Shown here: piece by piece, positions 38,714 through 49,701 of the stretch | How positions within the stretch are numbered: position 1 is the first letter of the stretch | How the letters are laid out: each line of letters begins with the position of its first letter | Origin: Anticarsia gemmatalis | Taxonomy: Eukaryota > Arthropoda > Insecta > Lepidoptera > Erebidae | Reading direction: 5' to 3' | Length of the DNA: 64,000 nt | NCBI RefSeq assembly: GCF_050436995.1 | Contig: NC_134775.1 | Location: forward strand, 773,501-837,500 | Notes under the pieces: model-generated | What the model was told of the DNA's origin: nothing | Database searches by the model: none | What the model saw: only the letters and a program-made list of their open reading frames with translations | Translations under genes and position numbers: made by a program

Positions 38714-41602
38714 TTACTTAGGCTTGACTTGAGAGTTAATAATAGTGTGACTGCAAAAAATATGTCTAACATCCCTTTTAAACGTAGAGAAATTGTCGTG
38801 GAAAATATCCAATGAAGAGTGTTCCAACACCGTATCGTTATATAACCGACACATTCTGGTTATAGGGTTAAAGAATGAAGTGTTATTGTTGTAGACCTGA
38901 AGTGAAAATAATCGATTTGACGGGTTGCGGGCCTTGTACCGGGTGATGAATTTGATACGTGATAATAGTGTAGGGCTATCGAGATGAGAATGGACTATTT
39001 TGTATAGATTATATAATTCGCTACATTTACGGCGGTCCGAAAGACGTGGGATATTGAATTTTGCTAGCCGTTTAGTGTATGAGCGAAAGGTACGGCCTAA
39101 ATTGGATCTGAAACAGAGAGTATTTACGAATCTCTTCTGAACCCTCTCAATGCGCGAACTGTGAGTTTCGTAATAGGGTGACCAGATAATCGACCCGTAT
39201 TCTAAAACGCTTCTGACTAAAGAGTAGTACAAGAGAATTAGAGTGTGCTGGTTCTTAAAGTCTTTTGTGGATCGTGTTATAAAGCCAACGAGTTGTGTGC
39301 ATTTAAGTATGAGATGATCATAATGAGGGCGAAACGTAAGTTTTTCGTCGAACAAAACCCCTAGATCCTTTATCACAGTTTTACGCTGTAACAAAGAACC
39401 GGAGAGAGAATATGAAAATTCAATTTTTGTTTTTTGGTCGTAAATGAAATGATGAAGCACTTATTTATATTTAATTCCATGTGATTTAGTGCACACCACT
39501 CAGCCACACGTGATAGGTCTTCTTGAAGATTCAAACAGTCTCTGATATTTTGTACAACGCAGTAAATTTTAAGGTCGTCAGCATACAGTAGGCAAGGACA
39601 AGTGATATGCTGTATCAAATCGTTAATAAACATGATGAAAAGTAGAGGACCAAGGTGTGAGCCTTGGGGCACCCCAGAGGTTATAATAATCGAAGAAGAA
39701 ACATGCCCCTTTATGCTAACAAGCTGAGTTCTGTTATTTAGATATGAAATTATCCAGCGAAGTAGATTTCCGTGTATTCCGTAGCGTTCTAATTTCATAC
39801 AGAGTATATCATGATTAACTTTGTCGAAGGCCTTTGCAAAATCTGTGTATATTGAATCTACCTGACTATTTTTGGCAAAGGCACTACATAAGTAACTCTT
39901 ATATTCCAAAAGATTGGTGACGGTTGATCTTCGGGGAACAAATCCATGTTGCGATGATGATAAAAACGGTTTAAAATAAAAATACAGTGCGTCATAAATT
40001 GACGATTCTAATAACTTTGAAAATACAGATAAAATGCTAACGGGTCTGTAGTTCTCGCATTTATCTTTTTCTCCGCATTTATAAATTGGGATTATAAAAG
40101 CAGTTTTCCACCGACTAGGAAAGACACCACTTTTTAGAGACATGTTAAACAAGATATGAAGTGGTAAGCTTAACGCCTCTCCACAGTCTATCACAAATGA
40201 AGAAGGAATGCCGTCCGGGCCTGCCCCTTTGTCCCGACTCAAATTTTTTATTAAAGACCTTATACGATCAAGACTTATTTCAATGTCACATAAGACTGTT
40301 GATGATGATGGGATTTGAATTTTATTCATGTCAACATCGGAGTGATTGACGAATACAGAGCTAAAATATTTAGAAAACATTTCACATACCTCCACAGGGT
40401 CTGATGAAACTAAATTACCATGTTTCATGGTTACTGGAATTGAGTTAGACCCTTTTTTACTCTTAATGTAACTCCAAAAATGCTTTACATGATGTTTGAC
40501 AGAATTTTCGACTGACTGTATATAGTCGTTATAGTCATTGTTCATCAAAGTTTTACATCTAGCTCGTAATAGACTGAAAGTGTCATAATCGCGGGGATTT
40601 TTATATTTTTTGTAACGTTTGTGATATTTACACTTTTCTTTTAGACTACGTATCTATTAAGGCTGGTTTAAACCATGTTGGATAACTATTGTCTTTACTC
40701 GACACTGGGGGCGTGTGAGCCCAAATAATGGCATTTAATTTATTGTAAAAGGACTGCAAGGCAATATTTATGTCTGGACAGCTCAGCTCCTGTTCCCAGT
40801 CAATGGACAAAAGCTCCTCACGGATGTCAGGCAGATTGCATTTATTAAAATTGGGTCGTCTTATATTTTTACTGCAAATTAATTTTGGAGATTTATTCGA
40901 GTCAGAAATATCTATTAGCAAGGGAGGATGATGTTCGTCAATGCGACTTAGGGCTGATGCTGCGTAAACACTTATAGTTGATAGAGTCGACATGACAAGA
41001 TCCAAGAGTCGATTGTTTTTGTTGGGTATGTTATTAAATTGTTTTAAATTACATAGTGAAATCGTATCAAGCAATAATTCAGATTTTGGGTCACCGGGTG
41101 GATTAGGAATTAAATTAAGTGAGTTGTTTTCCTTAGTCCAACTTATATTTGGCATGTTAAAGTCCCCCAGACATATAAATTCATCGTCATCTTTTAATAA
41201 TGATACACGTTTTTGACAATTTGTATAAAAAGAGTTCATACTATCTGTGTCCAAATCGGGTGGCAAGTAACACAAACAAATAATAAGACTATGCTTTGCG
41301 GACAAATTAATTTGTAACCATATATCCTCATTATTACTTTCCCATTCGAGTAGGCGAGTCACAGTAATGTTGTTTTTAACGGCGACAGCAACACCCCCGC
41401 CTTCAGTTTTGCTGCTATTGGAGGTAAAACGATCGCGACGGAACACCCTGTATCTTGAATCAAGAAACTCGGCATCCAGAACACTCTCATTGAAATTGGT
41501 TTCGGTAAAACAAATTAAATCATAATTACAATTCAGGATATTCAGATATACTTCTCTCAGCTTGCTCCTTATTCTATTAACATTCTGATAATAAATAATC
41601 AC
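38714..41602 (-). pseudogene. LINE ORF2: endonuclease plus RT, two frameshifts
   Basis: Endonuclease part (41602-40646): MIIYYQNVNRIRSKLREVYL, ICFTETNFNE (catalytic Glu), FICLGDFNMPNISW and RIDEHHPPLLIDI. After a frameshift near 40640 comes RT (40548-39373): KGAGPDGIPSSFVID, SSQHGFVPRRSTVTNLL, SIYTDFAKAFDKVNHDILC, SGVPQGSHLGPLLF and CLLYADDLKIYCVV. After a second frameshift near 39440 comes the C-terminal region (VIKDLGVLFDEKLTF, SVLEYGSIIWSP). Catalytic motifs are all present but the copy is dead as it stands. Confidence 0.92.
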
Positions 41603-41685
41603 AATGGTATAGTCTTAAAGTTCCAAATAAAATTAACAACTAAATATTATACACGTTAAGGTACCTAACAACTGTTATTTAATAA

Positions 41686-42522
41686 CTAAATTTCCCTAAG
41701 ACGTTCAACATTTTTAATCTGAATAGCTTCACACTCATCATTCTTACGTACATAAATTTTTCCAAATTTTACCCAAACATATTTGTATTCTTTTTCTTTG
41801 GCGACTCTCCTGGTTTCTGAGTAGAGATGTTTACACTCTGGAGAAAGGTGTTCAGTTATATATATTCTCGTTTTTTCACCGGAAATACCTAAGTGAGAGC
41901 TGTTTAGCATTTGGGTATGATCCTTTGACTGTGATTTATTGAAGCGAGTTGTCGACGACAAGACTAGGTCTCGAAGGTTCTGAGATGAAAGAGTTACGAG
42001 AATGTTTCTGGGTCTATTTGATTTGGCATTCATTTTTGCAACTCTGCGACAAGCTAAAATATTTGTGTCGTCCATCTTTACCCCAATAATTGAGCAAAGT
42101 CGCTTGAAAAGTTGTAAGACATTTTCTGATTGAGACTCAGGTACGGACTGAAGCTCTATATTGCGACTTCGAGATATGTTTTCCATATTGTACAGTCTAC
42201 TTTTCAATCCATTTATTTCTGACTGAAGGGTACAATTTTCCTGCTCTAATCTCGACATAGTCTCGTCTTTTTTAGAAATCAAAGACTTTAAATCCTTTTG
42301 TTCTTCGCAGATGTGATCCGTCGTTTTAGTGAACTCCTTTTCAATATCTTGTATAGCCGTCTTAATTTCTTGCTGAACAATTGTTTTGATGTCTTTTTGC
42401 AGAGCCGCGCGAAAAGAAGACATAAAAGAGGAAAAAGAGTTGTTTAATTTTTCATCTAATATAGAGGACATGGAAGAAATAAGTTTTTGCTCAAGGAAAG
42501 TGCTCATTTTTTTCATGGTCAC
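41686..42522 (-). CDS. LINE ORF1: coiled-coil RNA-binding protein
   Basis: An open frame of 278 codons starting MTMKKMSTFLEQKLISSMSS. Residues about 30-120 form a long coiled coil (KDIKTIVQQEIKTAIQDIEK, MSRLEQENCTLQSEINGLKS). An RRM-like part follows with NIELQSVPESQSENVLQLFK, VKMDDTNILACRRVAK and RPRNILVTL. The C-terminal domain ends KYVWVKFGKIYVRKND. The layout resembles L1-type ORF1p and the ORF1 at 21354. It would bind the element RNA. Confidence 0.85.
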   Translation of the reverse strand: MTMKKMSTFLEQKLISSMSSILDEKLNNSFSSFMSSFRAALQKDIKTIVQQEIKTAIQDIEKEFTKTTDHICEEQKDLKSLISKKDETMSRLEQENCTLQSEINGLKSRLYNMENISRSRNIELQSVPESQSENVLQLFKRLCSIIGVKMDDTNILACRRVAKMNAKSNRPRNILVTLSSQNLRDLVLSSTTRFNKSQSKDHTQMLNSSHLGISGEKTRIYITEHLSPECKHLYSETRRVAKEKEYKYVWVKFGKIYVRKNDECEAIQIKNVERLREI

Positions 42523-42737
42523 TATTTCCTCCCCGTCCGTGACAGTGACAGTATTAGAAGGCTGAATTGAGTAATGGCTTATATTTGCATCCAGTAGGCT
42601 GTTGTCTATAATTACAGTACAGTACAGTGAACAAGTAATCGTAAATCAAATGGTTATAGTTTTGGCGCTCATTAAAGTTACAGTAATTGACCAACTAGCA
42701 TTTGACACCGTAACTCTAACCCATTGATTATTGTTCT

Positions 42738-44393
42738 CTAACCTATTGATATTGTTTGTAGAGGCCTAGCAGGATGCATAACTCTTCCCTCCTTAAGTTC
42801 AAAATCGTCATTTAAATTTTTGTTAAATTTAGGATGATGATTTTGATTACACATAATTTTGCCTCTGTAACGGTATACAAGAACAAGAAATATTATAACT
42901 AGGATTACATAGATTATTATAGTTCCTAGACTAACACTGTGTATATTCACTATGTCTATTGGCTTTTCACTTGTTATCACTTCACTTTTTAATGCATGAG
43001 AAAGAAACTGCAAGTTTTCCATATTTACTTGATCCAAGTTAATCGCCTTGCGCTGCATTGTTTCTTTTGGAGGAACTATGTTGGGCAGGTGGATGCTCGG
43101 CATACTGCGAAACATTACTGATGCTACCTGAAGACGTGTTTGTTTCTTCAGCGTTATCTTCCCAACTTCGATTCTACAATTGTTGTCCAGTGTTATGATA
43201 TATGTGCCGATAATGTTATGTTGGCTTATATCGCTTTCACAATATTCTGTTAGCAGTGTGTGAACTCCGGTGTAGATTATCCAGGAGTCTGGTTGTATAG
43301 CTTTGATCTTTACGTCGGAAGATTCGACTGGTATTGGTGCACACGACATTATTTGTGTAGAAAATTTCATCAGATCTTCGATGCATTTATCTTCATTTTG
43401 TACAGACATATAATCTTCATGACATAAGAATTTTCCTTGGTCTATCTCCTTACAAGGTTGAGATAATGGTACGGTTTTCAATCCCTTCGCCAGGATGTAG
43501 GAATGTTTAGGAGTTATAAGGAAAGTTAAATTTAGCTTTGAGTTATACATAGGGAAAGGGTGTAGGGAAAAATAGTTATAGGTGTCCGACTGAACCATTG
43601 GTACTGACATGATAAAAGTTAATCGTTTGCCCTTTACATATGCTTTAATGTCTATACTATTTTCTATCTTAATTAAATTATCTATAGTTACAGGGAATAT
43701 AACTTTATCTGTTTTTTCTATTTTTCTTAGTAAATTATACAATTCATTGGTAGTCAATAAAGATTGATGTAAAATATTTATTTTACTAAAAGCGACTGCT
43801 GTCTCGACTTCGTCTAATCTAATTAATAAAATTTGAAAATTATGTATAAGTAAATTAAAAGTATTTATAATAAGTTCCTTGCTCCTTTGATATTGTGTTC
43901 TGTTAAAAATTTCCTGAATTTCTTCAATTGTTTTTTCTAATATAATGAAATTATTTCTGGTGGAATTTGTTGTATTGACAAAGGTGTCAATCATCTTAGA
44001 TATTTAAGTCACCTTATTTATGATCGTATTTTGTTTGTTTTGGATGTTATTTATTAATTGATCATATCTAATGGCATCCTGATTATCTAAGTTACCAGTG
44101 ATTGCTTTAATTATAGAACCAATCGGGTTAATTAAACCTCTTTTCATTCTAATATTTGGAATAAGTTGGTTATACTTTTCTAGCGTAAGATTCATAATGT
44201 ATTGAACTTGGAGCTCGGCGTCGATAATACTACCGTCTAAATTATATATATTATTTAACTTATCTATCATATATGATTTTATTTCATCATATTTATTAAT
44301 ATTGTAGTCTAAATTAGTGCAAATCAATTCTAAGTCTAATATTTTAATTATATCCCAATTATAAAAGCTTACTGATGCTTGGCCTTCTTTCAC
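42738..44393 (-). pseudogene. Gypsy Env (baculovirus F-like), one internal stop
   Basis: Two same-frame ORFs (44393-44004 and 43994-42738) separated by a TAA at 44004-44006. The first has a furin-type site followed by a fusion-peptide-like stretch (RMKRGLINPIGSIIKAITG, then NLDNQDAIRYDQLI), as in errantivirus Env proteins related to baculovirus F. The second carries cysteine-containing ectodomain sequence, a transmembrane segment (GTIIIYVILVIIFLVLVY) and a basic tail. The stop codon lies inside the LTR, as is usual in errantiviruses. The break makes it inactive. Confidence 0.88.
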
Positions 44394-44415
44394 AGGGAGT
44401 ATACCTGGGTTGTCT

Positions 44416-46056
44416 TCAATCGGTTGAAGTTGAGTTGTTTTTAGTTTTTACTGGGACAGTGTTGCGATTTATTTCGCCCGTAATTGTTGCTTTCTGGTAT
44501 CGAGGTTTATCTTTACTGCGCCTAATATTAACGCCTTTTACATAAACTTTATCTCCTTTCTTTATGTTAAATTTTGTCTCACCACCACGTTTTTCCTTTA
44601 TTTTAGTTTTAGAGTCGATCATTTTGTCAGTTAGATATTTATATAAATATTTTGTACGTTTCGCGTGTTCTTGGACTAATTGTTGGATATACTGTTTGTT
44701 AAAGTCTACGTTAAATGCGTCCGATGATTCGGTATGTCCAAAGACTATTTCGAAAGGTGTAAGAAGAGTGTATAGATTGGTTGTATGAGATAATAGCGTA
44801 AGTCATGACGGATGCTGCGTCTGTTATCTTCCGTTCGTACTTAGCTAGTCTGTATATTTCCGTAATTGTTGAATGGAATCTTTCAACTAAACCCATGGAA
44901 TTTGGATTATGGGGGGTTCCTATGTGTAAGTCTATTTTGTAAAATGATAACATTTCCTTTAATAGGTTATTATTAAATTCAGTTCCGGGATCTGAGCTAA
45001 TGCGTTGTGGTATTCCGTAAAACGAGAAGTATTTAATTAGCGCTCTAATTATTTCCGGTGTATTTCTGCTTGAGATTTCGAAGGCTTGTCCTAATTTACT
45101 GAATGCATCGATAATTGTTAAAAAGTAAGTGTTTTCGATTGAAGTTCCGGTTTAATGGGTTTTCTGTCGTATTTCATGAGTTTACACGGTTCGCATGAAT
45201 TTATGATGCTTGCGACTGTTTCGTGCAGGTTATTCCAGTAGTAAGTTCTCTTGAGATGCGCTATTGTCTCTTTAATGCCTCTGTGACATGTCTTACCTTT
45301 ATGGTATTTCAATACAATCTGACGTTGTTCATTCTCGTCTTCGACGTAAACTACACGCTTAGTGCATTCAAATATTTTAATTGAGTCCTTTTTAAACAAT
45401 TGTGTTATAATATTTGTAAACGACTCGCGATGTCTATGGTCTTCAAAGTAAATAAAATGTTTGATTTTAGGTCTAATGTATTCTTTAAGAAATTGTTTGA
45501 TTATCTCTAAATTATCTATTGGCATGTGGACTTCTAATACTTTCTGTTTGTCGCGCGATAGATCTTTAACAGTTAGTTCATTTCTATTCCATGTATATAT
45601 AAGTATTTGGTTTGGTTTTGTATCGATTGCTTCGTCTAATATCGGTAAGTCGGAAGAGTCGGTATTCTCTTCAGAATGTACTGTAGCAAGTGTTGAGTTG
45701 TCCTTTTCGGATGCTGTGACAGTTTGGCTGTCAACAGATGGTATAGAATATGTCGATTTTCTTGATCTTATTTCCTCATCGTCCGAAATAACTATTGTAT
45801 CGGGGGAATTTACTTGGGTTGACATATTATCCTTATCAATCGCGTTTATTTTAATACGTGAAAGTGCGTCAGCGTTTCCGTTTTGTTTACCTGGTTTGTA
45901 TTTAATATCATAATCATACTCATCTAGTCTTAACCTCCATCGAGTTAAACGACTGCCTGGTTCTTTAAACGTGTGTAACCAAACTAAAGGTCTATGATCA
46001 CTAAGTATAATGAATTTTTTACCATATAAATAAGGTCTGAAATGTTGCATGCCCAA
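44416..46056 (-). pseudogene. Gypsy Pol: RNase H C-terminus and integrase, frameshifted
   Basis: 46056-45118 has the RNase H end (KKFIILSDHRPLVWL, TRWRLRLDEYDYDIKYKPG, NADALSR) and the integrase zinc finger (HRGIKETIAHLKRTYYW, CEPCKLMKYDR). Frameshifts near 45120 and 44720 are then needed to read the catalytic core (TIIDAFSKLGQAFE, ISSDPGTEF, HNPNSMGLVERFHSTI), and the C-terminal domain at 44622-44416 (KGDKVYVKGVNIRRSKDKPR). Confidence 0.88.
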
Positions 46057-47882
46057 ACTATTGCAAGTAGTTCCTTTTCAATAGTACTATAGCGCGTTTC
46101 GGCGTCATTTAATGTTCGACTTGCGTATGCTATTGGTTTATCGCTACCAATTGGGCCTTGTGACAATACTGCTCCTACTGCGTAGTTTGATGCGTCAGTT
46201 GTCAATAAAAATGGTTTACTAAAATCAGGGAATTGTAAAAGTGGGGCATTTGTTAATATTTCTTTACATTTTTCGAATGCGTTTACGAATTCCTGAGTAT
46301 GTACAATTTTTCTACCTTTCTTTAAACAATTTGTGAGAGGTTGTGTGATCTTATAGAAATCTTTGATGAATTTACGGTAATAGCCTATTAAACCTAAAAA
46401 GCTTTTTATCTCCGTGGGAGTTTTAGGAATAGGGAAATTTAAAACTGCTTTAATTTTATCTTGGTTTGGTTTGAGCTCATCTTTAGAAAGAGTGTGTCCT
46501 AAGTAAAGTACTTCTTTTCTTAAGAACTCGCACTTATCTAATGTAACTTTTAAGTTTGTCTGTCTAAGTCTGTCGAATATTTTTCTGAGCTTTTCTATGT
46601 GATTTTGTAAGCTATTAAAAAAGACTAGGATGTCATCTAAATAGACTAGACAATGCATTCCTTGTAGTCCTTTAAGAACATTGTCCATAGCTCGTTGAAA
46701 TGTAGCCGGAGCTGTCTTTAAACCAAAGGGCATTCTCTTAAATTCATAGTGACCAGATTGGGTTGTAAAGGCTGTTTTCTGTCTATCAGAAGGCTCTATT
46801 TCTATTTGGTGATAGCCACTAGCAAGATCTAGCGTAGTAAAATACGTAGCTTTACCTAATTTGTCAAAAAGATCTGTAATATTTGGGAGAGGATACTTAT
46901 CATCGACCGTAATTTCGTTTAAACGTCTGTAATCTATTACCATTCGGTATTTTTGTTCACCTGAAGCGTCAAATTTTTTAGGGACAAGATGTACAGGGGC
47001 ATTCCAAGGGGAATGATATTCAGTTATTACATTATTATCTAATAATTTCTGTACTTGTTTCCTAATTTCTTCGTTTTCTGTTGGAGGTTGTCTATAAGGT
47101 CTTATATATGTAGGGTCCTCGTTGCTTGTGCGTATTTTATGTTTTACTTGGTTGGTAAAAGACAAGGGGATTTCTTCGCTATAAAATATGTCTTTATATT
47201 CTAGACATAGGTTTTGAATACAGGTTCTCTCTTCGTTATTTAAATGTTCTAAACGTAACTTGTTTAAATTAGCTTCTAATATTGAATTTGTTTGACTATA
47301 ATTCAAGTTATGATTTGTCGTAGTTACTTTAAATGATTCTGTTAATGGGTGGACTAACAATGGTTTCTCTAGTGTTATTAGAACGTCTTTATTATTGAGG
47401 TTTTGTATGATTGTTTCTGCATAAAAATCTTTACATGTTATCATTGCGTCTGGTGTTCGAACGCCTGAACAGAATTCCGTAAATGGGATAATAGCTTCGC
47501 CATTCTCTACTGTTGTAGGTAATTTTACTTTGACTTCAGAACGCCTGGGAATATTTATTTTAAAGAGTTCATAATAAAGAATTGGTATTTCGGTGGTATT
47601 TGTTCGTAATATTTGGTTTTTCATGTCAATGTTAGCATCTAATTGTTTTAGCAAATCTATGCCTATTAGGCCGTCATAGTCTTTGTCAACTTTATAAATG
47701 AAAAACTTATGAGTAAGATCTGTTTGAAAGGTTTCCGTAAGCGGTATATTTGCTACTTCCGTGTGTTGGCTACAACCATGTGTGCTTACTACTTGGAAAG
47801 GCTCTTCACACATATTATAAGGAAAATATTCATTTATTTTTTCCGGATTTATGAAAGAACGCGTACTGCCAGTATCGATCAT
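45984..47882 (-). pseudogene. Gypsy Pol: protease, RT and RNase H N-terminus
   Basis: Protease: MIDTGSTRSFINPEK (D-T-G). RT: YRMVIDYRRLNEITVDDKYP, YFTTLDLASGYHQIEI, PFGLKTAPATFQRAMD and CLVYLDDILVF (Y-L-D-D). RNase H: FLLTTDASNYAVGAVLSQG and YSTIEKELLAIVWA. The frame is lost near 46050, where the next piece begins, so RNase H is split. Long enough and intact enough to place the element in the gypsy/errantivirus group. Confidence 0.92.
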
Positions 47883-47949
47883 GAAAATAGCGTCTAGTTC
47901 TGGTATTTCGATATGAGGTAGTCTATGAGCTTGCGAATAGTTTAAATTG

Positions 47950-49364
47950 ATTATTTCTGGTGATCGTCCGGTGAGGCTTCTATGGTAAAATTTTCCTCAT
48001 TTTCCTCAGACTCTACGTAATTTTCGTACATTTCTTGATTGTCCATATCTATACATTCGTTATATGTTTCATAATCCTCATATTCGTCTATGTTATTTTG
48101 TTTTACTGCTGTTCGCATGGAGACGTCCGTGTTAGGCTTAGGTGTTGTATTTTGCGGGAAACGATTCTGATTTAATTGATTTGGTATCCCGAATTTAAAT
48201 TGATGATTGGGATTTTGTTTGAAAAATCCGCTTTGTTTTAATAATTATTAACTGCTCTAGGCAATTGTTGTTGCGGGTGACGGAATTGATTAGGTTGTCC
48301 TAACTTGTTAGGCTGAGGGAATCTCATTTGATTATTAACGGGATTATTTCTATTAAATAGATTAGGGAATGTCTTATGCTGAGAGTTTTGTGGAATATTA
48401 TTATTTATGCCGAATTTAAATTGACTTTGTGGCGTTGGTATGATAGGTTTAGATTGCAATGGTTTATGGTTCGATTTATTTTTAGATTGATATTGCGTTT
48501 GGAAATTGACCTCCTCTGTTACGACACTTAGTGCACTTTCCAGCGAGGTGCATTTGTTCAATCTTACGAATCGAAGCATTTCCTCGGGTAAGTCATATAA
48601 AAATACGTTTAACGCGGTATTGTTGTATATAATCTATACTAATATTATAAAGCTGAAGTGTTTGTTTGTTTGTTTGTTTGATTGTTTGTTTGTTTGTTTG
48701 TTTGAACGCGCTAATCTCAGGAACTACTGGTCCGATTTGAAAAATTCTTTCAGTGTTAGATAGCCCATTTATCGAGGAAGGTTATAGGCTATATATCATC
48801 ACGCTACGACCAATAGGCGCAGAGTAGCAACGAGAAATGTTACAAAAACGGGGAAAATTATGCCCCATTCTCTCTTAGGTGTGTTACGCAAGCGAAGTTG
48901 CGCGGGTCAGCTAGTATAATATACTTAGCTGCTTTGATGCCTTCGTCAGTTAAAAGGTTGACTTTAGATATTAATGATGATCTTATATTCTGGATTCTAT
49001 GGCAGAACTCAATATACGTCTCTCCTTGTTTTATCTTAAGATTCTCTAACTCTATGGCAATACAGGATTCAGTGCGTGGATCGCCAAAATGCTGTACAAA
49101 TAATCTTTTTAACTCCTCCCATGAGAACACATTTTCTCTTTCACTAATTAATATGGCCGCTTTGCCTACTAATCTGCTGGTAATACAGTGATATAAATAG
49201 ATATCTTGAGCGGGATTGTTTTCCCCTCTAAATGACTTAATTACATATTCACATTTATTTATAAATAAGTTTAACAATTTCCCGTCGCCATCAAAGCGTG
49301 GGATAATCGCTTGAATTTCCTTAGGAAAAAGTTGAATTGTATTTGTTGGCTCATTTGTTGCCAT
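47950..49364 (-). pseudogene. Gypsy Gag, interrupted by a Helitron and frameshifted
   Basis: Starts MATNEPTNTIQLFPKEIQAI, with SWEELKRLFVQHFGDPRTES and QGETYIEFCHRIQNIRSSL typical of errantivirus Gag. At 48914/48633 the Helitron splits it (GIKAAKYII | YNNTALNVFLYDLP). It continues with EMLRFVRLNKCTSLESAL and a Gln/Asn/Pro-rich tail to a stop at 48238. A one-base shift there would extend the same low-complexity tail to about 47960. Confidence 0.88.
48633..48914 (+). mobile_element. Helitron inserted in Gypsy gag
   Basis: TCTATACTAATATTATAAAG after A, CTAG before T: a clean A|T insertion. Removing it restores the Gag reading frame across the site. Confidence 0.9.
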
Positions 49365-49481
49365 TTTTACAAATATATATTATTTTTAGGGCAAAAGATT
49401 AATAAAGTATATTCGGCGATTTTTGTCCGATATATACGCTTAAACTAAGTGTAGATTCGGCTATGTTTGTCCGAAAAGACA

Positions 49482-49655
49482 TGTAGAGGCCAATAGTTAT
49501 TGTTCTACACTTGAATGTTAGTTCGATTCACGTTGTGAAAATGAAAGAGTATTGTCTGTACGACCGTTTATTTCGCACTAAGTAATATTACAATGCTTAC
49601 GATAAAATACGATGTCAGCAAATGTATTTATAATAATGTTACGCTTGCTCGTACA
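49482..49655 (-). repeat. BEL-2 3' LTR
   Basis: Matches the 5' LTR at 58912-59087 with about six differences (for example GAGTATTGTC versus GAGTGTTGTC), so the insertion is not brand new. Confidence 0.93.
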
Positions 49656-49701
49656 TGCTGCCAATTAAAACAAAAAGATAAAAAAATAAGAAAATCTAAA
49701 T

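Larger units (their letters stand above)
38464..42612 (-). mobile_element. Non-LTR retrotransposon (CR1/Jockey group) inserted in the Gypsy LTR
   Basis: On the minus strand: ORF1, ORF2, 3' UTR and an (AAAT)n tail (38464-38481). Near full length (about 4.15 kb). ORF2 is broken by two frameshifts. Confidence 0.9.
38371..42783 (-). repeat. Gypsy 3' LTR, interrupted
   Basis: Outer part 38371-38463 and inner part from about 42618 to 42783 match the intact 5' LTR (59529-59897). About 120 bp of LTR between GACAATTACAG and ACAGTGAACAAG are missing at the LINE insertion site. CTTCCCTCCTT next to its right end is the complement of the polypurine tract. Confidence 0.9.
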
